DNA of 64,000 nucleotides from Astragalus membranaceus (taxonomy: Eukaryota; Streptophyta; Magnoliopsida; Fabales; Fabaceae): NCBI GenBank assembly GCA_039519185.1, contig CM076854.1:150150997-150214996 (forward strand). The letters are read 5' to 3'. Shown here in pieces: positions 23,184 to 35,343 of the stretch (the stretch's first letter is position 1; each line of letters begins with the position of its first letter). The position numbers and the translations under genes were made by a program. The notes under the pieces were generated by a model that worked only from the letters and a program-made list of their open reading frames with translations, did no database searches and was not told where the DNA came from.

Positions 23184-26002
23184 GAACTCCTATCCCAAAA
23201 GCTTATTGGTTGGGGCATGGGAACACTTGCTTCCATATGCCAAATACATGGGATTTCTGACCAAAAAGAGAAAGCGGGAGGATGATATTTTCTTCTTGTC
23301 CTATTATCCACCCTAACAAGGGTTTTGAATTTCAAAGTCTAGCTAAGGACTCTTAAACAAAGCGCTACTGGGAGGCAACCCAGATTTTTAGGACTAATTA
23401 TGTTTTCTATGTGTTTTTGTTTTTACTATTGCAGGTATGAATAAGAAGACTTGTGGTATGTATGTGCTGTCAAGTATGCGGAATTTTGATGCTGTAGCAC
23501 CATGCGCTACAGCACTTGCAGCTGAGGTGTTGAGAATGTGGTTAAAATAGTTAAAAAGAAGATGATGAGAAAGATAAATGAGAGCATAATAAGAAAGAAG
23601 AGGGAAGTAAGGAAGTATCCCTCACCACCCACCCAAAACCTTTCCACCACACCTTCACCTAAACCATCACCAACCAAAGAACCATCCCCTCCACCTATAA
23701 CACCTCCAAATTCTCACAGTTCCAGCCATTAATCTATCCTTACCTCAAGCCAAACCATCAAACGTTATTCAAATACCTTCCCCCTTTCCAAAACAACCCA
23801 CTCCACACAAGTCCCCATCTCCTAAGAAACTTCCCTCACCAAAATAAAAATCATCTCAGTCTCATAGAAGAAAAATCCACCAAAACTCAGTCTGCCACAA
23901 AGCAACCACCAATGATATTGGAAACTAAAGTGCAGAGAATGAATGCTGTCACAAGTGGCGCTACAGCATCAGTATCAGAAGGCAGTGCTGCAGCATCTTC
24001 TGTAGCACCAAAGAAAGTTGTAAGAACAAAAATGGTGGCCAAAAAGAGGCCAAGGGTGCCTAAATCTGTTGTGGAGGAACCTAATTCTGTTGTAACAAAT
24101 GATTGGGTCCCCTCTCCTACACGAGAGCCGCCATTAGCCAAAGATACCTACCACAAGACTTAGTCTGGCTGAGGACTCTTAAACAAAGCGCTCCTGGGAG
24201 GCAACCCAAGGTTCTTAAACTATTAATTTTGTGTTTTTAATTTTTCTTTTGTGCAGGAGTGCATTTTGTGAAGTGAGAAAAGAAGCCACCAAAGGAGAAA
24301 CCCTGGGACCAAGTTGGCAGATGAACATCCACTAGAAGAAGTGCCAGTTAGCGCTGTAGCGGCTGATGCTATAGTGCCTAAAGCCCAGTCCCAGAACAAA
24401 CCTGCATCTGAGGAGAATACTCTTGATCTTTTTGCATAGAGGGAAGCAGCAGAAAAGCTGGCTGAGATGAAAGCTTACAAGGAAGCAGAGGATCCCCAGA
24501 ATGAGTTAGCGCTGTAGCAACTGATGCTACAACGCCTAGCGCTGTAGCGGCAGGAAAGAAAAAAAAATCCAGTAGCAGAGCCACCACAGTGCCCACCAGA
24601 GCAAGCAATAGGCTCAAATATGGGTTAGCAAACAAGTACTCTAACCCTTCTTATAAAAAAATGTTGTTTGTTTGTTTTCAATAAATCTGTTAGGCTATAG
24701 TGTTTGTTCTTGCATCTAACAGTATGTTTAGAGTTTTATTTTTGTGATTTTTAATTTTGTTGAGTTTTAGTCATAGGCCTCTCCCATTAGAATTGCATGA
24801 GTAGTGGAGACACCGCTAGGTCTTAAGTTGGGGGGAGGACCTTAAATGTGTTTAATGTTATATGTGAAATGTTAATGTTATGTGTTTAATGTTATGTTTG
24901 TTGAATGAAAAGCATGATCAGTTGCAATTCCTAGTTTTTCAATAATAGAATATGTTTCTTTCTGGGCTAAATTTAATGATGATTATGTGTTGTGAGTAGA
25001 GTAGCCTTGTTTGAACAATGACTAGTCTTATTGCTGCTTCTACACTCAAAACTCTAGGCTTAGCAAAGAACCTAGTTAGCTAGGAATGATAGGGTTTAAT
25101 CAAGTTTTTACTAAAAATTGAGAGTAGCATTTGAAGCTAAGTTTGGGGGTGCATCGGTTATGTTAAGGCTAGGAACAAAGATGATAGTTTGGCCACTGCA
25201 AAACGAAACAAAAGTGTGCAAGTGGACTTGAAAAAAAAAGTTGCAAAAATGTCTAAAATAATTTGCTGAGCTGTTCCAAGAATGCATGAAAAGAAAAAGA
25301 AAAAGAAATGCAAATAAGGAGCTCAGTAGTAAAGGCAACAACTAGTTTTGTTCATCAAATTGCCAGCGCTGCAGCGTCTAAACGCTACAGCGTCTGAGAA
25401 ATCATCAAATCAAAATCTTTTGCACTGACCAATGATCTAAATTGCCTAATCAAAGCCTTTTGCTGTGCTTTGAAGCCCCTCAAGTCTTATGTGAAGTTGT
25501 TAGTCTACTCTCCTTTTTGAAAAATTCTTTGGCTAAACCAAAAGAATGCCACTCTTTCCAAGGCTAGGAGAAATGTTGAAACTAGCTAGGAACTAAACTA
25601 AGCCTAGTAGTCACACACTCACAATTGAGCAGTAATAATTCTAGATGTTGTGAAAAACATTTTTGAAAAATTGTTTGATTGAGGGATGCAACTGACCTTG
25701 TCTTTCTATGTTGTTATTTTATTTTAAGTTAGTTTGTTTGTCCTTATAAAGTGTCATTATTTGAGGACAAGCAATAGTTTAAGTTTGGGGGTGTGATAAC
25801 TCTTATCTATAAGAGTTATTTATGCTTTCTAGACTTAAGCAAATGCGAGTTCTGAAGTAATAATATATTTTTTTTTTAGAAAGATATTGTTGTTGTCTTG
25901 TTTGTACAGTTAATCTATGTAATTGTTTCTTTGTTGTTGTGTTGTTTGTTCTTTGTCAAGCGTCATTACTTGAGGACAAGCAATGGTTTAAGTTTGGGGG
26001 TG
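23184..26002 (+). other. Non-coding interior with duplicated motifs
   Basis: The block ACTCTTAAACAAAGCGCT followed by CTGGGAGGCAACCCA occurs twice (23346 and about 24175), each time after a short Pro/Ala/Lys-rich open stretch (23540-23730 and 23912-24163). GCGCTGTAGCG-like words recur at 23495, 23955, 24349, 24510-24550 and 25370. Near 25757-25870 a first polypurine tract plus LTR-like start (TTTGGGGGTGTGATAACTCT) precedes the genuine one. Confidence 0.6.
25988..26002 (+). other. Polypurine tract before right LTR
   Basis: TTAAGTTTGGGGGTG directly precedes the right LTR start at 26003. A near-identical tract lies about 200 bp upstream, near 25785. Confidence 0.8.
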
Positions 26003-27433
26003 TGATAACTCTATTTTATATAGGTTATTTGTGCTCTTAATACTTAAATCAACACAAGTTCTCAAGTAATATTTGTGCTATATTAGGTAAATATTAGTTA
26101 TTTAGAGGAAAGAAGGGTTAGGAGCTTGTTTGTTATCATTTGGCACATATGGTGCCTTTTTGAGTATTTTAATGTCTCTGTTAAGTGCTGCAGCGGTAAG
26201 TGCTATGCAGCGGTAAGCGCTACATCGCTATATGACGGTGGGACAGCTAGCTGGACACTTTTGGAGCCTACTACTATTTGAGGAGTCATCACCCTTATCC
26301 CTTGCTGTTCAGAATGTGCTGTAGCTTTTTATGACAAGTTTGGACACTTGGCACATTATTATTGAAAGATGTCATTGTCACCTTTTTGTAAATATCTACT
26401 TTATGAGATGTGGATAATATCTATCTCACAACTTCATCTTCCACACAACTTAGAATTCAGAAATAAGGAGAGTTACTTGGAGAAAAACTACTTGACACCT
26501 AGTATTCCTCCATTAATCCTCCATTCTTGAAGCTTTTATTTTTAGTATAGTTTTATTATCACACCTACGGTTTGCTCACGCTATAGCATCATTCAACGTG
26601 TATGACTTGGGATTCTTGGAGTGCATCTTTTGTAACCATCCTTCTCTTGTTCACATACGGTAACATAATCTTTTTAGTTTATGTTGTTTTGATGAAGCTT
26701 GTCATGAGCTAAACTTTTATGGTTGGATTGTTCTTATGTTTGTAATGAACCTTGAGTAAAGTTTATGTAATGTTATGATGTTTGCGTTTTATTTCTTGTG
26801 TCATAATGCTTTCAAACTTGTTTTGGGACTGGCCAACTGAAATAAGTAGATTCATAGGTACAGACATGGTCTATGAATAAGAACTCAAGGAATGATATGA
26901 ATGAAAACCCTTTAAAGACATTTAAAGGAAGTACTACTTAACTCTAGACATAGGGGAGTAATAGTTCATAAGGCAAATGTTGTAAGAACTTAATATACAG
27001 GGGTAAAACTTATTTAGAGCCTAGACATAGGAGTCTTGTAACATAACCCTGACGAAAGTGACTGAAAGGCACGCCACCAAGGCGCTACAGCGTCTACGGA
27101 TTCTGAAGCGCTACAGCGCTTAACGCTACAGCGCCTAAATATTATTTGAACATTACTCTTGGGAATTTACATAACTACTGAGCTATCCAACTCACTCTTA
27201 AATACTTTCAATTCATTACTGTTTTCACATCTTTATTTATTCATTTGCATTTATGTTAATCACAATGACAATACTTGTTGACAACTTGTATTTGTTACTT
27301 GTATTGCTCACTAGCTAAATTACTAATTTAAATATAGAAGTAAACTCAACAATCTCCGTGGGAACGATCTTTACTTATCATTATATTACTTGTTGCGATT
27401 GTGTATACTTGCACATTTACTTTTCGCACAACA
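26003..27433 (+). repeat. Right LTR (1431 bp)
   Basis: It begins TGATAACTCTATTTTATATA and ends TTCGCACAACA, followed by the TSD GTACT. Differences from the left copy include 26048, 26149, 26225 and 26670. Confidence 0.9.
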
Positions 27434-27633
27434 GTACTCCAAGCCACTTAGAGTATAGATCTCATTAAGAGTTTCTATTATCTCAACCTTACATTGCTTC
27501 AGGAAGCATGCTTCTTTACCTTTAATAGCACGTTCATCTCCTATCACTTCACAACTTGTTATTACCCATTGAACCTAATTCTTGGGATCTCCAGTCTTTT
27601 AGGTCGGGTTACCATCGTGAGTGACTCATGGTT

Positions 27634-30455
27634 CTAAAGGCAGTAGTCCCATCTTTTGAATGTATTTTGGACTTTCTCTCTAGCTAATCCATTCGTCAAA
27701 GGATCGGCTAAGTTCTGATCAGTGCGTACATGATTCACTCTCACAGCTCCTTTTGTTAGTAGCTCTCTAACTGTGTTGTGCTTACGACAGATTTGTCGTT
27801 TCTTACCGTTGTAGTAACGATTCTCTATTTTTGCAATAGCTGCGGTACTATCGCGGTGGATCAACACAGCTGGCATAGGTTTTTCCCATAAGGGAATCTC
27901 TGCTAGTAGGCATCTTAACCAGCTAGCTTACTCACTGGCTGTCGCCAGTGCTATCATTTCAGACTCCATAGTGGACTGAGCCAGAATGGTCTGTTTCTTA
28001 GATTTCCAGGATACGGCACCACCGGCTATATTAAATATATAGCCACTAGTTGCTTTGGAATCATCTGATAGAGTGTTCCAATCAGCATCACTGTACCCTT
28101 CAAGTACAGCTGGAAATTTTTGATAGTGTAATCCTAGATTCATGGTTCTTTTAAGGTATCTCATGACCCTGTCAATAGCGTGCCAATGCTCGATACTAGG
28201 TCGACTAGTAAACCTGCACAACAGTCCCACAACATAGGCAATGTCGGGTCTAGTACAATCAGTGGCATACCTAAGACTGCCAATGATGCTCGCATATTCT
28301 GTTTGTCTGACACTGTCACCAGTGTTCTTAAAGAGTTTGACACTTGGATCATATGGTGAACATGCAGGTTTACAATCAAAATAATTGTACTTTTTTTAAG
28401 ATCTTCTCAATATAATGAGATTGATCCAAAGAAATTCCTTTCTCGGATCTGGTGATCTTGATACCGAGGATCACGTTAGCTTCTCCGAGGTCTTTCATAT
28501 CAAAGTTGTTGCACAACAATGATTTTACTTTATTTATGGCATGAATGTTTGATCCAAATATTAGTAGGTCGTCTACATATAGACATATGTTAGTGCAAAT
28601 GCCATTCTCAGTTTTGTAATAAATGCATTTGTCACTTTCATTCACTTTAAACTCATTCGATATAATCAACTTATCAAACTTCTCATGCCATTGTTTGGGA
28701 GCTTGTTTGAGACCATACAGAGACTTGTCCAACTTACAAACCTTGTGTTCTTGCCCATGGACTACAAAACCTTCAGGTTGCTCTATATAGATTTCTTCTT
28801 CTAATTCACCATTCAAAAAAGCGGTTTTTACATCCATTTGGTGTACTTCTAAGTTGTAGATAGAGGACAGCGCAATTAGTACCCTTATGAATGTAATTCT
28901 AGTAACAGGTGAATATGTATCGAAGAAATCTATGTTCTCTCTCTGTCTAAAACCTTTGGCTACAAGGCGAGCCTTGTATTTATCAACAGTGCCATCAGGT
29001 TTTAGTTTCTTTTTCAGAATCCATTTACAACCAATGATTTGCAGCCAGGAGACAAGTCCACTAAGTGACATGTCTTGTTGGACTCTAGAGAATCCATCTT
29101 ATCATTTACGGCTTCTTGCCACAAGTCCGCATCCAAAGAAGACAAAGCTTCTTGAAGGCTAGTAGGATCCTCCTCTACTGTATAGACTGTGTAGTCAGGT
29201 CCATAGACTTTAGCAACACGTACTCTCGTACTTTTTCTAGGCTCTATTTCCCTTTCTACGTTGTTTTCAACGCTCCTAGGCACAGGAAGCTTACTAGTTC
29301 CGGAGCCCCCACTATTTCTTGATTTAAAGGGGAATTTACTTTCATAGAAGTCAACATCGTTTGACTCAATGGTTACTTTTGCATTCAGGTCATAAAATCT
29401 GTATGCTTTGCTTTTTAATGCATAACCAATGAATACACATTCATAGGCTCTACTGGCAAGTTTGACTCTTTTAGAGTCTTTCCAGAAGTGAACTTCAGCT
29501 CGACATCTCCAATACCTACAACAATAGTGGTGTGAGCATCGCCCAACAACACTTTCTTATCATCAACTGCCTTGTATGTTTTAAACATAGCACGGTTATT
29601 GCATACATGGCGAGAGGAGCCAGTATCATTCCACCAGTCATCAGATCCACCAACCATGTTGATTTCAGTAATCATAGCAGTAAAGTGCTGCTCTTCAGTC
29701 AGGTTAGCCTGCAGAGCAGAATTAGGCCTGTTCCTACACTTGCGTGCCATATGACCAGGTCTCCCACAATTGAAACAAATGAATGGGGAGCAGCATCATT
29801 CTTAGGTTGTGGCGGTGGTGGTGGTGGATTGGCATTTGGGGACTTTGGAGTGTTCCCATTCTTGTGGTTGCGGTTCTTTTGAATCTGATTACGGTTCTGA
29901 TTCTTGAAAGGTTTGCCAGTTGGCTTCAGAACCGCTCCTGCTCTCTTGTTTGAGACAAACAAAATTTCATCTTTCTGATATTGCTTCCAAGATTCCTCTT
30001 AAATTCGGAGTCGAGTTATCAAACTTCTCATGTGACTGAGTCTCTACAGATTTGTCATTTGTCATCTTGAAGTTGAGGTAGCGGCTCACAGCATATTTTT
30101 TAGTACCTGCTTCCTCAGTGTCATACTTTTTTCCCAGAGCATCTCATACCTCTTTGGCGGATTTACAGGTGCTGTAATAATCCTAAAGATCATTACTTAG
30201 TCTATTAAGTATGAAATTCTTACATAGGTAGTCATTGTCATTCCATAGTATTATCTCTTTGGCTGTTTTAGTCTGAGCTTCCTCTTCGTCTGTTTCGTCA
30301 ACTACTGGAATCTCATCGGTCAAGACATTAGCAACCGTTTTCACAGTTAGGAAAAATTCCATCTTTTGTTGTCAACGTTTGAAGTGAGATCCCTAAAATC
30401 GAAACTGCTTATTGAAGTCAGAAACATTTGAACCAGTAATCTCTTCGGTAGTCAT
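27634..30455 (-). pseudogene. Copia Gag-Pol, integrase deleted
   Basis: The minus-strand start is MTTEEITGSN at 30455. Gag is followed by a CCHC knuckle (CFNCGRPGHMARKC near 29745-29790, reached only by a frameshift) and the protease DTGSS site near 29630. The reading then jumps from FTSGKTL (about 29490) straight into a segment that normally follows integrase (RAYECVFIGYA), so the integrase is deleted. Reverse transcriptase is recognisable at 29071-28376 with LYVDDLLI near 28570, followed after a frameshift by RNase H (28230-27634). Early stops lie near 30393 (TAG) and 30372 (TGA). The left flank of the gene was split from its 3' LTR by the LTR element at 20805-27433. Confidence 0.9.
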
Positions 30456-30481
30456 GGTTGAAAAATGAAACATATTAAAAT

Positions 30482-30989
30482 TGTTGATCCGAGTAGGTTC
30501 CCAGGAAAGAGAGGTGGGTCACAGTGGACACTCTTAAGTACCAAGTCTTTCCTAGCCAGAACTTTCCCCAAACCACACTGGTTTCAAGAACAAGCCAAAC
30601 AGATCATCCCCAGGATAAAACAGCCCAATACGATTACCACTGCACAGTGAAGAATCGCTCGAGATATACACCTCAATATGGTTATTTAACCACTCAGAAA
30701 TATGACGCTTATGCCACTCAAGAAAAATGGCTTGAGGGATGATTTAACGTCAAGCCTAAGTTGAAGAAAAGAAATTTTTTCGAGAGAGGAGAGAAAACTG
30801 GAGGAATGATTTATCGTCCAGTTGGTGTGTTTTGCAAGGTGTGTTTTGCAAATGAGGAGAAGCTCTCCTTTTATAGGTTTTTTCCACTATAGAAGTGATT
30901 AGCCTATCCGATGTGAGACTTTTTCCAATTCACAAACAAAGAGTCTATCCAATGTGAGACTTTTTCCAATTCACACACAAAGAGTTTCA
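30482..30989 (-). mobile_element. Copia 5' LTR, deleted form
   Basis: It matches the 3' LTR from TGTTGATCCGAGTAGG onward but lacks ~85 bp after 30600, repeats TGTGTTTTGC near 30825-30850 and ends in GAGTTTCA rather than GTTCCAACA. No TSD matching TCATC is seen beside it, so its outer edge is probably eroded. Confidence 0.75.
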
Positions 30990-31983
30990 TGTGTCCATCT
31001 CTATTGAATAACATGTAGTGAATCACAAAAATGACATAAACAACTAACCTATAAAATAATCATGAGAATAAAAAAAATGAAGCAATACATAAACAATCCG
31101 ATGGATAAAAAAGATAGCAGAACAAATAACTTAACACAATGAGAGAAAAATGAAGAGGAACAACAGAAATGATGAAATAGAAACAAAGATTCCTCGTTAG
31201 TGTGGCGGCGCCGAGCGAAAAAGGAGAAACGAAGAGGATTCCCGTCGGCGTGGCGGCGCCGTGCCGTTCTTGTCGTGCCACGCTCTATATGCAGTGCGGC
31301 TCTTTGCGTCGTGCGCACCGTGAACGCGATTTCCCCCACCCCATTGCCGCTGCTCAATCGCACTGCTCCTTCTCAATCGCACTGCTCCTTCTACTGTTTG
31401 CGAAGAACAGTTTGTGAAAAGATCTATATTGGGCATCGAAAAGGAAAGTTCAGCAAGAATTAGAATGAAAGAGGAGAGGAGAGGGATTCGAACTCTCTGT
31501 GCTGCTGCTGGACAGGAAAAAAGAATTGTAACGAAAGAGGAGAGGAGAGGGATGAATAAAACGACGATGATTTGTGTGTTTTAATTTCTGACCATTGATC
31601 TCTAATTAAATGGAATAGAGGGTCAAGATTGGCCCACTTTACTTTTTCCAGTTAATATGTAACGGGAGAGAGGGGTACAAATTAGTACAAATTTTATGAG
31701 AGGGGGATTCTCAAATTTATAAGAGGTGTATCAAAATCATAAATTACGACAATCTAGGGAGGGAACTAGTCGGTGCGCTTGGCGGTGAATACTCTGAAAA
31801 AAAATATCATAAATTACGAAGAAAATGTGGCGGAGGGAGTATATCCAAATCCCATAAAATGGCATATAAAGCGATTCTTAAATTTAATATTTAATATCTA
31901 GTTATACAAACAATCCTCCTTTGAAATTACCAAATTAGACTTCTAATTAAGGCTAAAGTGCTCCCGGGGTCCCTTATCTTTAT
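30990..31983. other. Unassigned stretch with GC-rich patch
   Basis: Positions 31198-31400 are distinctly GC-rich (GGCGGCGCCG appears twice, 48 bp apart) in an AT-rich setting and open short Arg-rich ORFs on both strands. I recognise no domain. Positions 31560-31690 resemble the inverse of 5930-6000 (CTCTCCCGTT, TTGACCCTCTAT), so this is likely repeat DNA. Confidence 0.4.
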
Positions 31984-32235
31984 TTAAAGTAACGATTTGG
32001 TCCTTTATCTTTTTTTTGTCCCAAATCAGTCCTTTATGTTTTAAATTTTTGACACATAAATCCTTTTCTGTCCCAAATCAGTCCTTTATGTTTCAAATTT
32101 TTAACACATAAATCCTTTTTTTTGACACATAAATCAGCACTGTTAACGGAAAAGGATTTATGTGTCAAAAATTTGAAATATAAAGGACTTATTTGGGACA
32201 AAAAAAACATAAAGGACTAATTCGTTACTTTAAAT
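31984..32235. repeat. Foldback element
   Basis: TTTAAAGTAACG at the left is inverted as CGTTACTTTAAA at the right. Between them GGTCCTTTATC, TCAGTCCTTTATGTTT and CACATAAATCCTTTT are mirrored. The left arm carries one extra internal unit. No TSD was identified. Confidence 0.7.
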
Positions 32236-34002
32236 GAGTTACAATAAAAAACAAAAAAATATCACCTTTTTGGAAAAATTTATCACCTTAAAATTTTAAT
32301 TTTTGTCTCCAAAATATGTTTACACTCTTATTGAAAATCTACTATCACCTCTTATTGATAATTTATACTACATATCTTTTACTATCTACTATAATCTACT
32401 AATCAACTAAAATAAACAATTGAAACTAGGAGATAACTGCAATAATATATAAAAAAACACGGGATAACTGCACTAATATATAAAAAAAAAACACAGGATT
32501 AATATTTGTCATCTATTTATTATATTCTATTTATACAAACAAACCTCCTATGAAATTACCAATTTGGACCTCTTATTAATAAGACACATCTAATTTAAGG
32601 GTAAAAGTGACATTACTCTCTCTTTCTTTCTTTTTTTTCTTACACTCTCTTTCTTACTTTTTTTTCTCTTTCTTTTTACACTCTCTTTCCTCATTTTCAC
32701 TTTTCTCTTACACTCTCTTTCTAACTTTTTTCCTTTTACTTTTCTCATAAACAATTCTTCTTTTTCTCTTATCACTTCAGTTTAGTTTTTTAACTAAATT
32801 TCTAAATTTATACAAACACTACTCTACTAAAATTACCTATAAAAATGTAAATGATAAATGAGTCACAATAAAAAAACTATCACCTTTTTGGAAAAAGTTA
32901 CCACCTTAAAATTTTAATTTTTGTCTCCAAAATATGTTTACACTCTTATTGAAAATCTACTATCACCTCTTATTGATAATCTACTATCTATCTTTTACTA
33001 TCTACTATAATCTACTAATCAACTAAAATAAACAATTGAAACTACGAGATAACTGCAATGATATATAAAAAAAACACGGGATAACTGCACTAATATATAA
33101 AAAAAAACACGATTAATATTTGTCATTGATAATTAAAAATTTTGAAGACTACTATTACAAACCTACTATCTAAAAAATAAGAAGACTTAATGACTATTTA
33201 AACTACTAATTAATAATTAAAACAAATATTTCTTATTGATAATCTATTATCTAATTTTTACTATCTACTATAATCTACTAATCAACTAAAATAATCAATT
33301 GAAACTACGAGATAACTGCACTGATATATAAAAAAACACGGGATAACTGCACTGTTATATAAAAAACACAAGATTAATATTTGTCATTGATAATTCAATT
33401 TTTTGAAGACTACTACTACTACAAACCTACTATTTAAAAACAAAATGACTTAATGACTATTTAAACTACTAATTAATATATAAAACAAATATTTCTTATT
33501 GATAATCTACTATCTAACTTTTACTATCAACTATAATCTACTAATCAACTAAAATAATCAATTCAAACTACGAGATAACTGCACTGATATATAAAAAAAA
33601 CACGGGATAACTGCACTGATATATAAAAAACACAAGATTAATATTTGTCATTGATAATTAAAAATTTTGAAGACTACTACTACAAACCTACTATCTAAAA
33701 AACAAAAAGACTTAATGACTATTTAAATTACTAATTAATATATAAAACAAATATTTGTTATTGATAATCTACTATCTAACTTTTACTATCTACTATAATC
33801 TACTAATCAACTAAAATAATCAATTCAAACTACGAGATAAATGCACTGCTATATAAAAAAAACACGGGATAACTGCAGTGATATATAAAAAACACGGGAT
33901 TAATATTTGCAATTGATAATTATAATGTCTGAAGATTACTATAAACCTACTATTTAAAAAAACAAGAAGGCTTAATGACTATTTAAACTTATTAATATTG
34001 AA
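32236..34002 (+). repeat. ~263-bp tandem array with Helitron-tail words
   Basis: Units containing GAGATAACTGCACTGATATA, CACGGGATAACTGCA and GATTAATATTTG, followed by TTTTGAAGACTACTACTAC, begin near 33045, 33310, 33572 and 33835. A related unit at 32431 is separated by an inverted copy of the purine-rich repeat (32520-32760). The array resumes at 40442 after the Pack-CACTA. No gene. Confidence 0.75.
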
Positions 34003-34249
34003 AACCACTACAAGAATAACTGCTGTTTCCTGCCATTTTTTCCGACGAATTCTTATTCGTCGCAATTTCCGACGGATTTCCGACGAAAAAGTCGTCGCAA
34101 ATGTTCAGGAAAAAAGGCGCTTAAATTCCCGCTTACGTTTCCGACGAAAACGTGTTTCGTCGCAAATTTCCGACGGACACTTCCGTCGGAACCCACTAAA
34201 TATCCGTCGGAAACGATAAGACACAAATTAAAAAAAAGCAAAACCCTCG

Positions 34250-34660
34250 ATGCTCTCTCACTCTCCTCTCTCAGCGCCTCTCACCCTCGAAGGCTCTCCT
34301 CTCTCAGCGCCTCTCCTTCATCTTCTCCCTCGAAGGCTCTCCTCTCTCAGCGCCTCTCACCCTCGAAGGCTCTCCCTCGCTCACTCTCCTCTCTCAGCGC
34401 CTCTCTTTCATCTTCTCCCTCTCAGCGCCTCTCCTCCTCTCCTTTCTCAGCTTCTCTCCCCCTCTTTCTCAGAGCCTTCGAACCGTAGCATCTTCATCAC
34501 CTTCGAACCGTAGCGTCTTCATCACCCTTGAAATCACCTCTCATCCTCTCACCCTCGAAATCGCCTCTCACCCTCGAAAACTCCTCTCACCATTGAAATC
34601 GTCTCTCACCTTCAAACTCGTCTCTGAAGCTCGAAATCGGCTCTCACCATTGAAATCGTC
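34250..34660 (+). repeat. CTCTCAGCGCCTCTC repeats
   Basis: Imperfect repeats of CTCTCAGCGCCTCTC and CCCTCGAAGGCTCTC, then of CGAAATCGTCTCTCACC. The short ORF across them is low-complexity. It may be the 5' leader of a captured gene, but nothing proves this. Confidence 0.5.
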
Positions 34661-34841
34661 TCTCACCTTCAAACTCTTCAAGGCGTGGTGCTTCTTCAAG
34701 GTTTAAAGGCTCCATGTCTTTCATTTTTTAATTGAAACCCTAACCCCAATTTTTGGTTGGAATCGGTAGTTGTTAATGTTTGATTTATATTTGATTTGTT
34801 GTACAGATTTTGGCTTCTGAATTTGTTTTCTGGATCTACAG

Positions 34842-34933
34842 GGTCAACATGATGAGCTGGAGGCAAAGTTTTTGAGGAAAGAGCTGCTCTTGAAGCCAAA
34901 TACCAAGCTTTGTATCAACCATTGTACACAAAG
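34842..34933 (+). pseudogene. NAP1: NAP1 histone-chaperone exon fragment
   Basis: After an acceptor (CTACAG) the sequence reads HDELEAKF; after a one-base frameshift it reads EERAALEAKYQALYQPLYTK, ending at an AAG/GTATCC donor. This is the conserved helix of nucleosome assembly protein 1. The frameshift and the lack of flanking NAP1 exons make it non-functional. It is the first captured segment in the Pack-CACTA. Confidence 0.8.
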
Positions 34934-35343
34934 GTATCCTGAGCATTCTGTTATTATATAGAGAAATTTTTCTTTAGATGTTTCTCTAGGTATGCTGCTT
35001 ACTCTGTGCCTTCTTAGTCAAATTTTATACCATAAAGAAATTAGGCCCTTTCAAATACTATGTAAAAAAATAACTGCATTTTAGTTGCTGAAAGTTACTC
35101 TTTTTTGGTTAGTTTCTAAAAGTGTGATACTATCAGAAACTGTGTCTATAGAAAAAATTGGGGATGAAACTTATGTATATTGAGCAATAAACCTGAAGAA
35201 AGCCCTGGTTTTTCCCTTTACCCTACACATGCAACCTTTTATTGATCCTAGTTCAATTAAATTTTTCCCTCTTTGGGGATGCAACTTATGTATATTGAAG
35301 TTTGTGTTTTGTCATTTTTCTGAACATAATCTTCCATGCACAG

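Larger units (their letters stand above)
20805..27433 (+). mobile_element. Young non-autonomous LTR retrotransposon nested in copia
   Basis: Two 1431-bp LTRs (20805-22235 and 26003-27433) differ at only about nine or ten positions by my reading. The perfect 5-bp TSD GTACT stands at 20800-20804 and 27434-27438. A PBS follows the left LTR and a polypurine tract precedes the right one. The 3.8-kb interior has no protease, reverse transcriptase, RNase H or integrase; it has one acidic ORF (22440-23183) and long non-coding stretches. GCGCTACAGCGC-like words recur throughout. Replication must depend on an autonomous partner. Confidence 0.9.

Noticed and set aside
31198..31463. Arg-rich ORFs in a GC-rich patch as a real gene
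   Set aside because: Short ORFs exist in several frames on both strands, with no domain, start context or splice structure.
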